A program made the position numbers and the translations under genes. From Microbacterium sp. SORGH_AS_0428 (GTDB lineage: Bacteria > Actinomycetota > Actinomycetes > Actinomycetales > Microbacteriaceae): DNA of 64,000 nucleotides. Shown here piece by piece: positions 9,644-19,817 of this stretch. The first letter of the stretch is position 1. The number at the start of each line of letters is the position of its first letter. Where the stretch lies: the NCBI RefSeq assembly GCF_031453615.1, contig NZ_JAVIZT010000001.1:2728001-2792000 (forward strand), read 5' to 3'. The notes under the pieces are model-generated. The model had not been told where the DNA came from. It saw only the letters and a program-made list of their open reading frames with translations, and did no database searches.

Positions 9644-10933
9644 TTACGCCCGCTGCGACGACGGCGCCTGCCGCCGTCGGTCCGGCAGCCGGTTCCAGAA
9701 CGGCTCCGGCAGCCGCTGTCCCGACAGCCCCCACGCGATGATGTAGAGCACCGCCCCCGCCAGGAACAGTGCGAGCAGCACGACGCCGACTACAGCGCCC
9801 GGTGCCAGTGCGAGATAGAGCAGCGGCGCGAGCGCGCGGCCCCGGCGGTAGGTCACTCTCGCCACGAGCGCGAGGGCCGCCACGAGGACCGCTGCCGTGT
9901 ACGCGCTCAAGGCGCCTCCCACCACGATGATCGTGCCGGTCGGATCACCCGCGAGCGCGCCCATCAGGATCCCGATGCCGCTCAGCACGAGGGCTCCTGC
10001 GAGGTAGATCGAGGAGAAGAGCACGATCGGCCCCTCGGTCAGTCGCGAGCGCACGATCGGCTCGAACAGCGAGCCCAGCCGTCGGCGCAGGCGGCTCGTC
10101 CACAGCGCGAGAAGTCCCAGCGACGTCACCCACACGCAGATCTGCGCCACGACGCCGGCGACGGCGGGAGTGGTGGTCTCGATACGCCAGCCGAACAGGC
10201 CCGCTCCGAGCGCGCAGAGCACGAGGATCAGGGCGCTCGCGACCGCGATGATCGCCAGCGGCGGCAGGAGCAGGCGCGTGCTCGCCATCTCGAACGCCGC
10301 TTCCGTGTCGGTGTCCTGCGGCGACTCGCCCAGCATCCGGGCGAGCTGGATCGCTGCATCCGCGTCATCCGATCCGCGGTTGATCGCGGGCCAGAGGCGC
10401 CGGCCCCACGGATGCGTCGGATCGATCGCCAATGCCGCGCGCACGTGCGTCTCGGCCTCTCGGCGTCGCCCCGCGCGCACGAGGGCGGCGGCCAGCTGCG
10501 CGTGGAGGTCGGGGTCATCGGGTTGCTGGCGCAGCGCCGCCTCGAGCGCCTCGATCGCGTCGTTCGCCCGACCACATCCGAGCATGACCTCGGCGTACAC
10601 CGAGAGCGCCCAGGGAGTCTCGCCGGACAGTCGCCGCACGGCGTCCGCGCCCTCGGTGGCGTCATCCCAGCGGTGCAGGTCCAGCGCTGTGAGCGCCGCC
10701 AGACGCCAGGCCCATGACTCGTCCGGGTAGAGGGCCACGGCCTGACGGGCGAGGTCGTCCGCCTCGTCGACCCGCTGGAGCAGCCGCAGGCACTCGGCGC
10801 TGATCCGCAGGGCCGGCGCCGACTCCGGCTGCTGGGCGAGCTCGCGCCCCGCCTCGCGGAGCGCCTGATCGTGACGGCCGAGGTCGAGGAGCGTCTGCGC
10901 GCGCGCCAGCGCCGTGTCGGACGCCTCGCTCAT
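9644..10933 (-). CDS. TPR-repeat membrane protein of unknown function
   Basis: 429 residues. The first about 190 residues are tetratricopeptide repeats (helix pairs with the pattern ALREAGRELAQQPESAPAL, AIEALEAALRQQPDDPDL, AETHVRAALAIDPTHPW), followed by about six hydrophobic segments between residues 225 and 410 and a basic tail. The TPR part should face the cytoplasm. Its ATG overlaps the stop codon of the AAA+ ATPase gene by ATGA, so the two products are made together and probably interact. I do not recognise a named family for the membrane half. Convergent with lysC, 6 bases between stops. Confidence 0.75.
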   Translation of the reverse strand: MSEASDTALARAQTLLDLGRHDQALREAGRELAQQPESAPALRISAECLRLLQRVDEADDLARQAVALYPDESWAWRLAALTALDLHRWDDATEGADAVRRLSGETPWALSVYAEVMLGCGRANDAIEALEAALRQQPDDPDLHAQLAAALVRAGRRREAETHVRAALAIDPTHPWGRRLWPAINRGSDDADAAIQLARMLGESPQDTDTEAAFEMASTRLLLPPLAIIAVASALILVLCALGAGLFGWRIETTTPAVAGVVAQICVWVTSLGLLALWTSRLRRRLGSLFEPIVRSRLTEGPIVLFSSIYLAGALVLSGIGILMGALAGDPTGTIIVVGGALSAYTAAVLVAALALVARVTYRRGRALAPLLYLALAPGAVVGVVLLALFLAGAVLYIIAWGLSGQRLPEPFWNRLPDRRRQAPSSQRA

Positions 10934-12168
10934 CGCCGCCCGCTCTGACGCAGATACTCGCGCAGCTGGGCGAACGTTCCGTCATCCTCCCCGAAACGGA
11001 CCACGTTGCGTGCCGACTCGAGCCAGGGCCCCGTGGACGGCGTGATCTGTGCGACGCTCTGCCGGAGGTCTGACATCCCGATCAGGCGCGGCACACCGCT
11101 CCTACTGCTCTCCAGCAGCGCGTTCTCGCTCGCCAGCTCGCAGACGTAGGCCAGATCGGCGCCGCTGAAGCCCTCGGTGCCGGCGGCGAGGGAGGCGAGG
11201 TCGACGCCCTCGACAGGGCGCCCCGCGAGGTGGTGTCGCAGGATCGCCTGGCGCGCCTCGGCGTCCGGCGGCAGGACGAGCAGCGTGCGGTCGAGCCTGC
11301 CCGGGCGGCGAAGCGCCGGGTCCACATCCCACGGCTGGTTGGTCGCGGCGAGCACGAACACGCCTTCGTTGTCGTTTCCGAGACCGTCCAGCTCTTCCAG
11401 GAGCGAGACGACGACCCCGCGCATCCCGCTCTGGCGGGCGAGAGATCGGCGCTGTCCGATCGCATCGATTTCGTCGATGAAGAGCACGGTGGGCGCCTGC
11501 CTGCGGGCGAGCCGGAACAGCTCCCGCACGTTGCGCTCGCTGTCGCCCATGAACTGACCGAGGATGTCGCTGAGCCCGACGCTCACGAACGCGGCGCCGA
11601 GCTCGCCGGCCACGGCGCGGGCCAGGAACGTCTTTCCGCAGCCCGGTGGGCCGTACATCAGAAGCCCGCCGCGCAGGCTCTTGCCGTACAGGGCGCGCAG
11701 TTCGGGGTTGCGCAGCGGGGCCAGGAAGGCGGACTCGAGGCGCTCCTTGACCTCCCGCATCCCCCCGACGTCGGACAGCGTCACCGTCGGCCGCTGCACG
11801 TCGTGCTCGTCGAATGCGGGTGCGCCGTCGCCGACGAACATCGGCTGGGCGATGTGGTCGAGCTCGGCCTCCGCCGCCGACCAGTCGAATCCGGTGCCGC
11901 TCGTCGTCGGGATCCGGGCCTGCGAGTCGGATGCGGCGGACACCGGCGCGGTCGCCTCGGGAGCTGCAGGGGTCTGAAGGATGCGGGCGAGCATCTCGCG
12001 CGCGCGTGCGTTGCCCGGATCGGCGGCGAGAACCGTGCTCGCCTCGGCCAGCGCGCGCTCGGTGTGCCCCCGATCCAGCAGCACCGTCGCCAGGTGCAGC
12101 CGCAGCTCCGCGTCCGCGGGCGCCGCAGCGACCGCACGTGCGAGAGCGTCGATGACCGGATCCTCCAC
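10930..12168 (-). CDS. AAA+ ATPase with N-terminal TPR-like segment (CDC48/FtsH-like class)
   Basis: 412 residues. An N-terminal alpha-helical TPR-like stretch (about 5-65) and a linker precede one AAA+ module: Walker A GPPGCGKT near 173-180, Walker B VLFIDEID near 229-236, arginine-finger region RRPGRLDR and C-terminal helical lid GFSGADLAYVCELA. This is the classical AAA clade used in unfolding or remodelling machines, not the CbxX clade of EccA. An upstream extension to 12375 is open, but GTG 12168 has AAGGGG just before it and the extension would overlap the asd promoter. Forms a coupled operon with the TPR membrane protein. Substrate unknown. Confidence 0.8.
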   Translation of the reverse strand: MEDPVIDALARAVAAAPADAELRLHLATVLLDRGHTERALAEASTVLAADPGNARAREMLARILQTPAAPEATAPVSAASDSQARIPTTSGTGFDWSAAEAELDHIAQPMFVGDGAPAFDEHDVQRPTVTLSDVGGMREVKERLESAFLAPLRNPELRALYGKSLRGGLLMYGPPGCGKTFLARAVAGELGAAFVSVGLSDILGQFMGDSERNVRELFRLARRQAPTVLFIDEIDAIGQRRSLARQSGMRGVVVSLLEELDGLGNDNEGVFVLAATNQPWDVDPALRRPGRLDRTLLVLPPDAEARQAILRHHLAGRPVEGVDLASLAAGTEGFSGADLAYVCELASENALLESSRSGVPRLIGMSDLRQSVAQITPSTGPWLESARNVVRFGEDDGTFAQLREYLRQSGRR

Positions 12169-12259
12169 GGCATCCCCTTCCGTCCCTCGCCATTGTCTGC
12201 CACGGTGCGCCGTCACGCAGCGCTTTCCCCAGGGATTCTTAGCCCCTGCCGCACGGTAG

Positions 12260-13396
<1,137 letters not shown>

Positions 13397-13429
13397 GTCG
13401 CCCCTGCGGCAAGAACCGCGAAAGTTCCC

Positions 13430-13466
13430 GCGCGCGGCCCCTCCCACTGGCGGAGGGGCCGCGCGC
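13430..13466 (+). terminator. Hairpin terminator after asd
   Basis: Fifteen perfect base pairs (13430-13444 with 13452-13466) around a 7-base loop, located between asd and mqo. All GC-rich with no T tract. Confidence 0.65.
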
Positions 13467-13485
13467 GCCGCTCTAGACTTGTCGG

Positions 13486-14943
13486 GTGACAGGAAACGTC
13501 GACGTCCTCCTGATCGGTGGCGGCATCATGAGCGCCACACTCGGGACTTTTTTGCAGCAGCTCCAGCCGGACTGGAAGATCGCGGTGTTCGAGCGCCTGG
13601 GCGAGGTCGCCCAGGAGAGCTCCAACGCGTGGAACAACGCCGGAACCGGACATGCCGCCCTGTGCGAGCTGAACTACATGCCCGCCGCCCCCGACGGCTC
13701 GGTCGATCCCGCCAAGGCCGTGGCGATCAACGAGCAGTTCCAGCAGAGTCGGCAGTTCTGGTCGACGCTCGTCGAGCGCGGTGTTCTCGCCGCGCCGGAG
13801 ACCTTCATCAACCGCACGCCGCACATGACGTTCGTGCGGGGTGAGAAGGATGTGGCCTACCTCAAGCGCCGGTACGAGTCGTTGAAGCAGCAGCCGCTGT
13901 TCGAGGGAATCGAGTACAGCGAGGACTCCCGCGTCATCAATCAGTGGGCACCTCTGCTGATGCAGCAGCGTCGCAAGGGCGAGCCGTTCGCCGCGACGCG
14001 GGTGCCCAGCGGCACCGACGTCGACTTCGGTTCGCTCACGCGTCAGCTGCTGGATTCGATGCAGCGGGGCGGCGCCGAGGTCCTCACGGGCCGCGAGGTG
14101 CGTTCCCTCAAGCGGCAGAAGGACGGCTCGTGGCAGGTCGGTTACCGTCACACGGTGGGCCGGACTCCGGGGCGCATCAACGCGCGCTTCGTGTTCATCG
14201 GCGCGGGCGGTTGGGCGATCAAGCTGCTGCAGCGCTCGCGCATCCCCGAGGCGAAGGGCTACGGCGTCTTCCCCATCGGCGGACAGTGGCTGAAGACCAG
14301 CAACCCCGCCCTCGTCGCGCAGCACAAGGCGAAGGTCTACTCGCAGGCATCCGTCGGAGCACCGCCCATGTCGGTGCCGCACCTGGACACCCGTGTCGTC
14401 GACGGTGAGACCTCGCTGCTGTTCGGTCCGTTCGCGACCTTCAGCCCGAAGTTCCTCAAGAACGGCTCGCCCTGGGACATCGTCACCCAGGTACGCCTCT
14501 CGAACCTCGGCAGCATGCTGACAGCCGGCGCCACCAACCTCAACCTGGTCAAGTACCTGGTCAGCGAGCTGCTGAAGACGCACAAGAAGAAGGTCGACAG
14601 CCTCCGGGAGTTCATGCCGTCGGCCGACGGCGCGGACTGGGAGCTTCTGAACGCAGGTCAGCGTGCGCAGGTGATGAAGGGCGGCAAGCTGCAGTTCGGC
14701 ACCGAGGTCGTCGCCGCGGCGGACGGATCGATCGCCGGCCTGCTGGGCGCCTCCCCGGGCGCCTCGACGGCCGTGTCGATCATGCTGGGCCTGCTGAAGT
14801 CCTGCTTCCCCGACCGCATCGACGAGTGGGAGCCGCAGTTGCGAGAGCTCATCCCCAGCTACGGCACGACGTTGAACCAGGATCCGGCTGCGGCCGAGGC
14901 CTCCCTCGCCGCGACGGCCGAGGATCTGCACCTCACGGTCTGA
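13486..14943 (+). CDS. mqo: Malate:quinone oxidoreductase
   Basis: 485 residues. Membrane-associated FAD enzyme oxidising malate to oxaloacetate and passing electrons to menaquinone; in Actinobacteria it is often the main malate oxidase. FAD-binding LLIGGGIMSATLG at about 7-19, SSNAWNNAGTGHAALCELNY at about 45-64 (a family signature), FIGAGGWAIKLLQ, and the C-terminal LLGASPGAST FAD-contact motif. Starts at GTG 13486. Length agrees with the family. Single-gene unit between two intergenic gaps. Confidence 0.97.
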   Translation: MTGNVDVLLIGGGIMSATLGTFLQQLQPDWKIAVFERLGEVAQESSNAWNNAGTGHAALCELNYMPAAPDGSVDPAKAVAINEQFQQSRQFWSTLVERGVLAAPETFINRTPHMTFVRGEKDVAYLKRRYESLKQQPLFEGIEYSEDSRVINQWAPLLMQQRRKGEPFAATRVPSGTDVDFGSLTRQLLDSMQRGGAEVLTGREVRSLKRQKDGSWQVGYRHTVGRTPGRINARFVFIGAGGWAIKLLQRSRIPEAKGYGVFPIGGQWLKTSNPALVAQHKAKVYSQASVGAPPMSVPHLDTRVVDGETSLLFGPFATFSPKFLKNGSPWDIVTQVRLSNLGSMLTAGATNLNLVKYLVSELLKTHKKKVDSLREFMPSADGADWELLNAGQRAQVMKGGKLQFGTEVVAAADGSIAGLLGASPGASTAVSIMLGLLKSCFPDRIDEWEPQLRELIPSYGTTLNQDPAAAEASLAATAEDLHLTV

Positions 14944-14992
14944 TCTTCGCGCCGACCCGAGGGGGGCGTCCCGCGCCGCCTAGAATCGCTAT

Positions 14993-15607
14993 GTGGCCAA
15001 GCTCTACTTCCGCTACGGGGCGATGAACTCCGGTAAGTCGACGGCGCTGCTGCAGGCCGCGTACAACTACGAGGAACGCGGACAGCACGTTCTGCTGGCC
15101 AAGCCCGAGATCGACACGAAAGGCGCCGATCGCATCTCGAGCCGCCTGGGGATGTCCCGCGGTGTGGACTTCCTCATCCGCCCCGATGACGACCTGCGCC
15201 AGCTCTTCGCGACCCACCGCGCACGGGTTCTCGCCGCGGAGGGCACGGATGTGGCGTGCCTGCTCATCGATGAGGCGCAGTTCCTCACGCGCACTCAGGT
15301 CGACGATCTGCTGCGCATCGTGGTGCTGGACGGCGTGCCGTCCCTCGCCTACGGCATCCGCACCGACTTCCAGACGCATGCGTTCCCGGGCTCACGCCGC
15401 CTCATGGAACTCGCACACAGCCTGGAGGAACTCAAGACGATCTGTCGCTGCGGTCGCAAAGCTCTCTTCAATGCCCGGCTGGTCGGCGGCCGCTTCGTCT
15501 TCGAGGGGGACCAGGTCGCCATCGACGAGCTCAGCCACGAGAAGGTGACGTACGAGTCGATGTGCGCGCAGTGCTACCTGACCGCATCCGGCGGACGCCT
15601 CAGCTGA
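14993..15607 (+). CDS. tdk: Thymidine kinase
   Basis: 204 residues. Type II thymidine kinase for dTMP salvage. P-loop GAMNSGKST at about 9-17, Walker B-like LLIDEAQFL near 90-98 with the catalytic Glu, lasso-type zinc site formed by CRCGRKA (about 149-155) and CAQC (about 190-193), and the thymidine-binding FVFEGDQV region. Starts at GTG 14993. Its 3' end overlaps the convergent DUF1295 gene by 8 bases. Confidence 0.95.
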   Translation: MAKLYFRYGAMNSGKSTALLQAAYNYEERGQHVLLAKPEIDTKGADRISSRLGMSRGVDFLIRPDDDLRQLFATHRARVLAAEGTDVACLLIDEAQFLTRTQVDDLLRIVVLDGVPSLAYGIRTDFQTHAFPGSRRLMELAHSLEELKTICRCGRKALFNARLVGGRFVFEGDQVAIDELSHEKVTYESMCAQCYLTASGGRLS

Positions 15608-16445
15608 GCGCTCCCGCCGTCTGGCGGCTGCGCGGCGGCCACGGCACCAGCATCGAGGTCGTGCGTCGGTACTCCGCGTAGGCGGGGTACTTTCCGGCCG
15701 AGATCGATTCCGTGAACACGGTCGAGCCGATGAACAGCAGAGTCAGCAGGATCGGGCCCGCGATCGTCACGTTGATCGCTCCGCCCAGGATGCCGGCGCC
15801 GGCGCTCAGGGCCGCGTTGGCGCCCATCAGGTACAGCACCCACCACTGGGCCTGCTCGAAGAAGAAGTTGGGGTGGCGGCTGTAGCGGAACAGTCCCGTG
15901 GTCACGAAGCCGGGTGCCAGCTCGCCGCCGGCTGCGGCCTTGGCTCGATGGAAGTTCCACTGCTGCTGGTCTGCGAGCCACTCGCCGGCGAGGAAGGCGA
16001 GGAACAGCAGCGCCCAGACCGCATCCCAGCCGTTCAGCGGTGTCGCGTTCAGCAGGGCGGCCGCCGCGGGCAGGGTGATCAGCACGAGCAACGCGTTCTG
16101 GTACAGCACGATGAACAGCAGGTTGAAGACCTGGAACTGCCACGGCCGCATCCTGGCTCGTAGGATCGCCCAGCGATAGTCCTCCATACCGCTGTAGCCG
16201 CCCTTGCGGGCGAAGTTGAAGGTGAGGCGCGCGCCCCAGAGCGTGACGAGCGCGGCCATCAGAATGAGCCGTGCCGCGTCGAGACCGCCCGCGATCGCCA
16301 CGCCCGCGAAGATCCACACGTAGGCGACCGGCACGATCGACCAGATCCGGTCGACCCACGAGGTGTCCTTCGTGATCAGCGACAGGACCCAGCACAGCGC
16401 GCACACCGCACCGGCGAGCACAACGACCATCCCCAGAGCGCCCAT
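15600..16445 (-). CDS. DUF1295 membrane protein (steroid 5-alpha-reductase-like fold)
   Basis: 281 residues with about seven hydrophobic segments. The C-terminal part contains GLFRYSRHPNFFFEQAQWW (about 205-223) followed by PAYAEYRRTTS, which is the family signature shared with isoprenylcysteine methyltransferases and steroid 5-alpha reductases and corresponds to the NADPH/SAM-facing loops. SWVDRIWS near residue 29 is also typical of DUF1295. Substrate unknown; probably a lipid reductase. Starts at ATG 16445. Confidence 0.85.
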   Translation of the reverse strand: MGALGMVVVLAGAVCALCWVLSLITKDTSWVDRIWSIVPVAYVWIFAGVAIAGGLDAARLILMAALVTLWGARLTFNFARKGGYSGMEDYRWAILRARMRPWQFQVFNLLFIVLYQNALLVLITLPAAAALLNATPLNGWDAVWALLFLAFLAGEWLADQQQWNFHRAKAAAGGELAPGFVTTGLFRYSRHPNFFFEQAQWWVLYLMGANAALSAGAGILGGAINVTIAGPILLTLLFIGSTVFTESISAGKYPAYAEYRRTTSMLVPWPPRSRQTAGALS

Positions 16446-16484
16446 GACGTCACCGTAGCGCGCGCACGGCGGCGCAGGGAAGGC

Positions 16485-17252
16485 TCAGCGGGTGGGGAGG
16501 GTGGGGATGAGGGTGTCGAGGTAGTCGGCGGTGTCTTGCCAGCCGTGGACGGCGTGGCAGGTGACGCCGAGGGCGAGGACGGGGTAGTCGTTGCCGTCGG
16601 GGTCGAGGCGGTCGCCGATGAAGAGCATGTCGTCGAGGCTGATGCCGGTGTGTTCGGCGAGGCGTTGCATGCCGTAGGCCTTGTCGATGCCGCGGTGGGT
16701 GATGTCGACGCTGGTGGATCCGCCGGAGCGGACTTCGAGGTCGGGGATGCGGGCGGCGACGGCTTCGCGGAGTGTGTTCTTCTTCTCGCCGGTGGGGTCC
16801 CACGCGGTCTTCGCGTCCAGGGGGGCGGACTGGCCGAGGGCGGAGAAGGTGATCTGCGAGCCGCGGTCTTCGAGGATCGGGCCCCAGGTCTGCTCGGCCC
16901 ACAGTCCCAGGCGTTTGGCTTCTTCTTCGACGGCGGCGAGGGCGCGGGTCTTCTCGTCGTCGGTGAGGCTGTGGGCGTAGACGGTGGTGATGCCGGCGGG
17001 AGTGAGGCGGTAGTACTGGGTGCCGCAGGTGGGCAGCAGGTGCATGTGGTCGAGGATGTCGGCGGTGGTCTCGGGCAGTTGCTCGACGACCTGGGCGCGG
17101 AACTGGGCGAGCTGGCCGCCGGAGATGATCGCGACCTCGACCCGGGAGGCGAGTGCGAGCAGCAGGTCGGCGATCCGCGGATCGACCGCGCTCTTGGACG
17201 GGGCGAGCGTGTCGTCCAGATCGAACGCAACGAGCTTCGGCGGCTGAGTCAT
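16485..17252 (-). CDS. HAD-IIB phosphatase, eukaryotic phosphomannomutase-like
   Basis: 255 residues. FDLDDTLAPSK (D11 and D13 catalytic pair), IISGG (motif II), and GDRLDPDGNDYPV (metal motif) mark a type IIB HAD enzyme. The arrangement GGSTSVDITHRGIDKAYG followed by GDRxxxxGND resembles the alpha-phosphomannomutase family more than Cof phosphatases. I placed the start at ATG 17252, with GGAGAG upstream; an open extension to 17858 runs through repeats and is spurious. Located at the edge of the accessory region. Confidence 0.8.
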   Translation of the reverse strand: MTQPPKLVAFDLDDTLAPSKSAVDPRIADLLLALASRVEVAIISGGQLAQFRAQVVEQLPETTADILDHMHLLPTCGTQYYRLTPAGITTVYAHSLTDDEKTRALAAVEEEAKRLGLWAEQTWGPILEDRGSQITFSALGQSAPLDAKTAWDPTGEKKNTLREAVAARIPDLEVRSGGSTSVDITHRGIDKAYGMQRLAEHTGISLDDMLFIGDRLDPDGNDYPVLALGVTCHAVHGWQDTADYLDTLIPTLPTR

Positions 17253-17404
17253 GACGGCTCTCCAGCGGGTTTCGGGTTCTGCCGGCGGCGCGGCGGAAGG
17301 ATCTGAGCGCGGCGGCGCGGCTCCTACCATCCTATCGGGGCCGCCGGATCCGCCGTGCGCGCTCGTCCCTCCCCGCGCCCGCTCGGCGCCCCTTGTCTCC
17401 GCCT

Positions 17405-17481
17405 CCCCGCGAGACTGCATTTCCGCCACGAGATCACGGGTATTACCCGTGATCTCGTGCGAGAGATGCAGTCTCGCGGGG
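17405..17481. repeat. Dispersed palindromic element, copy 1
   Basis: A 77-base nearly perfect two-tier palindrome. The outer arms read CCCCGCGAGACTGCAT and its complement; the inner arms read CACGAGATCACGGGTA around a TT centre with its complement. Related copies lie at 42892-42965 and 63942-64000, each between genes. The structure resembles REP/BIME-type extragenic palindromes; no matching transposase is in the window. Confidence 0.85.
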
Positions 17482-17495
17482 TGAGGTCGGTTGAT

Positions 17496-17605
17496 TCCGC
17501 GGATGCCGGAAACGCAAGAAGAGGCCAACCCGAAGGTCGACCTCTTCTTGAGTCCGCGGATGCCGGAAACGCAAGAAGAGGCCAACCCGAAGGTCGACCT
17601 CTTCT
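17496..17605. repeat. 57-bp tandem repeat, two copies
   Basis: Two units with a period of 57 bases (17496-17548 and 17553-17605 identical across 53 bases). Each unit carries an internal inverted repeat, AAGAAGAGG paired with CCTCTTCTT, so each can fold into a 9-bp hairpin. Only two copies and no spacer variation, so not CRISPR. Confidence 0.8.
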
Positions 17606-18033
17606 GCTGTGCGGTCGACCTAGTCCACCTCTGTTCCCGAAACTCATCAACCCCTGTTGACTGGGATGAGAAGGTTTCTGGATCAGGACTTTCTGGTGGT
17701 CGAGAGGCCGCCCATGCTCCGCGGCGATGGAGCCGGCTGTCATCTTCTGCGCGTGCCGCGGTGGTGGTGCGGTATGAAGCGGGGGAGACGTCGACGTCCT
17801 TGGCTGCCGAGTTCGGCGTCGCGAAGTCGACTATCCTTGGCATCCTTCGTGATGCCAACGTCGTGATGCGTCGGCAGCCTCTGACCTCAGAACAGGTGGA
17901 CCGGGCCCGCGAGCTCTACGAGTCGGGCCTCTCGCTGTCGCAAGTTGCGGCCCAACTGACGCTGAAGCAGGACACGATCCGGCTCGCGCTGAAGGCGGCG
18001 AGTGTCAGGCTGCGTCCCGCGACGGGTCGCTAG
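17560..18033 (+). CDS. Small helix-turn-helix protein, probably a fragment
   Basis: The last about 105 codons encode two consecutive HTH units: TSLAAEFGVAKSTILGILRDA and LSLSQVAAQLTLKQDTIRLALKAA, separated by RRQPLTSEQVDRARELYESG. Small paired-HTH proteins like this are common in Actinobacteria near recombinases and resemble the DNA-binding end of resolvases. No start codon with a ribosome site precedes the homologous part: the nearest in-frame starts are ATG 17560 inside the tandem repeat and GTG 17758, which would cut the first HTH. I therefore suspect the true N-terminus has been lost. The start given is uncertain. Confidence 0.45.
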   Translation: MPETQEEANPKVDLFCCAVDLVHLCSRNSSTPVDWDEKVSGSGLSGGREAAHAPRRWSRLSSSARAAVVVRYEAGETSTSLAAEFGVAKSTILGILRDANVVMRRQPLTSEQVDRARELYESGLSLSQVAAQLTLKQDTIRLALKAASVRLRPATGR

Positions 18034-18250
18034 ATTTCCGTCCCATTTGACCCGGGGGCCAGCTCACCGAGGCATGTCCGCCCACTACCCTGGCGGGGTG
18101 ATCTGCGGTCGGTTGTCCAGAAGGCCGCGCTGCAGTGTGCGCCACGTCGGAGAGATAACACGGCTTGAGTCGCTGGAGTCACGCCGATCGAGACCTCTCT
18201 TGAGCGGCGAAGGTGCACCGAGCGAGAATGAGCCCGAGGATTGGGGGCCA

Positions 18251-18973
18251 ATGGGACGCCGACTGACTCAACGCATCGTTGGAACAGTGACCGCAAGCAT
18301 CGCGATCACATTGGCCGTCGTGACGCCGGCACTGAGTGCATCTGCCGACGACACCGTCCCACCCGTGGAGGTGGAGAGCGCGTTCTCCTGCTCCGCATCT
18401 GCGAGCGTATGGCTGGAAGACGATCTCTGCGCACAGGGGATTCACTTCAGTGCCCCGCGTCCGGTTCACCTCATGAGTCAGGGGTACATCGACGGCAAGA
18501 GCGACAACCCGGTCGGTGATACGGACTACTGGATTGCCGCGGCGTATAGCCCGAACAACGAGGTGCTCGGCACGGTCGCCGCGCGCCCGGCCAATGATGC
18601 ATGGCAGCTCTATCCGCTCGACACTCGTGAGTCCTTCACCACAGGCATCGTGACGCACCCCGATGCTGGCCTGGTCGAACTGCGAATGACAGGCGGCGCG
18701 TTCTACGCCGTCGAGTACGACACCATCCTCGGGCTCAACGAGCCCGCGCTGACGATCGCGGCTACGCCTCGTCCCATGGCGGACGCTCAGCCAGACATCG
18801 CCGCCGCCTACGCGCGCTCGTCGGGTGCTGGCGGATCCGTCCTGGCAACCAGCGCAGGGTTGATTCCGGTGATCGGATTCTCTGTCTTCGCAGCGCTCGT
18901 CATAGGCGCGTTCGTGGTGTTCAGTACACGTGGCCGACGAGCGGCGAGAGGAGCAGTCCGCTTGCAGATCTAG
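18251..18973 (+). CDS. Secreted, C-terminally membrane-anchored protein of unknown function
   Basis: 240 residues. N-terminal signal peptide (basic start, hydrophobic run about 10-28, cleavage near SASAD), an extracellular domain with two cysteines (about residues 46 and 58), and a C-terminal transmembrane helix (VIGFSVFAALVIGAFVVF, about 209-226) followed by a basic tail. Predicted type I topology. ATG 18251 follows a G-rich stretch. Codon use is less GC-biased than in the flanking core genes, consistent with the accessory nature of this segment. I do not recognise the family. Confidence 0.7.
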   Translation: MGRRLTQRIVGTVTASIAITLAVVTPALSASADDTVPPVEVESAFSCSASASVWLEDDLCAQGIHFSAPRPVHLMSQGYIDGKSDNPVGDTDYWIAAAYSPNNEVLGTVAARPANDAWQLYPLDTRESFTTGIVTHPDAGLVELRMTGGAFYAVEYDTILGLNEPALTIAATPRPMADAQPDIAAAYARSSGAGGSVLATSAGLIPVIGFSVFAALVIGAFVVFSTRGRRAARGAVRLQI

Positions 18974-19201
18974 ATACCGTGCGCGACGTACACGGGGTCG
19001 AACGTTCCCCCTTCTGGAGACGGCGTCCGCATACTCCTGTAGTGCTCTTCGCCGCCGGGTTCATGGCGTGCGAGTTATTGATAGCTCAGATCGCCCGTGC
19101 GCCGGGCGAGGCAGCGTCTTGAAATCGACTCGATCCTGCTGATGCTCGCTGGCCGCCGCGATGCGCTGCGTCGATGTCGTCAGCGAGTTAGTATCCGTCC
19201 C

Positions 19202-19742
19202 ATGCGTTCGAGACTGTCAGCGGTGCCCGCGCTCTTGGTGTGCGCGATCGTGGTTACGAGCTGTGCCGCCGGTCTTGAGCTTCCAACTCCCGCTCCGAGC
19301 CCCTCCGGGAGTAGTGCGTCACCGATGCCGTCGCCGACATCTGCGGACGCCGGTCCTGTGGAGCTTGACTCTCCGTGTACTCAGGTCCGTCAACTCCCGG
19401 TGGCAGACGATGTTGAGGAGCAGTTGGGCGGCATGTCGCTGCTGGTGCCCATCGATCGCGGGCCGATGCCATTCGCTGAAGGGACAGCAACCTTCGATGA
19501 CGTCGGGGTCGCCAGTCTCATATGAAGTTGCTTCCGGTGACAGCTGGGAGGGTGTGAGTGCGCGGTTCTGCGTGGGCCCGATCTGGCTGACCTGGATCAA
19601 CTCCGTCAGACGTAGTGGGCAAGACCTCTTCGTCGGGGACGTGCTCAATCTCGACGCGCACACAATCTTCACGGTCGGAGATCAGAACGGAGTGGTGCAC
19701 GACAACCCTGCGCCACCCTTCAAATTGCCGCCGCAGCGCTGA
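19202..19742 (+). pseudogene. LysM-like lipoprotein gene broken by a one-base frameshift
   Basis: Reading from ATG 19202: signal peptide with lipobox VVTSC (Cys about residue 20), a Pro/Ser-rich spacer, then a conserved stretch that stops at TGA 19523-19525. In the next frame the sequence continues as SPVSYEVASGDSWEGVSARFCV and on to DVLNLD, a LysM-like pattern, up to 19742. Removing one G from the GGGG run at 19505-19508 restores a single reading frame of about 180 codons. It is either a recent pseudogene or a sequencing error; the lipoprotein would bind peptidoglycan. Confidence 0.65.
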
Positions 19743-19817
19743 CACATCGCGCCGTGGTTCGGTCTGTAACCCAAACGGCTGACGTGCGCTCTATATGAGT
19801 TCGCTGTTAGACATGCC

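Noticed and set aside
17496..17605. CRISPR array
   Set aside because: Only two units, contiguous with no unique spacers, and no cas genes.
16485..17858. Long N-terminal extension of the HAD phosphatase to 17858
   Set aside because: The extra 200 codons translate the palindrome and the 57-bp repeats; the family N-terminus begins at 17252 with a ribosome site.
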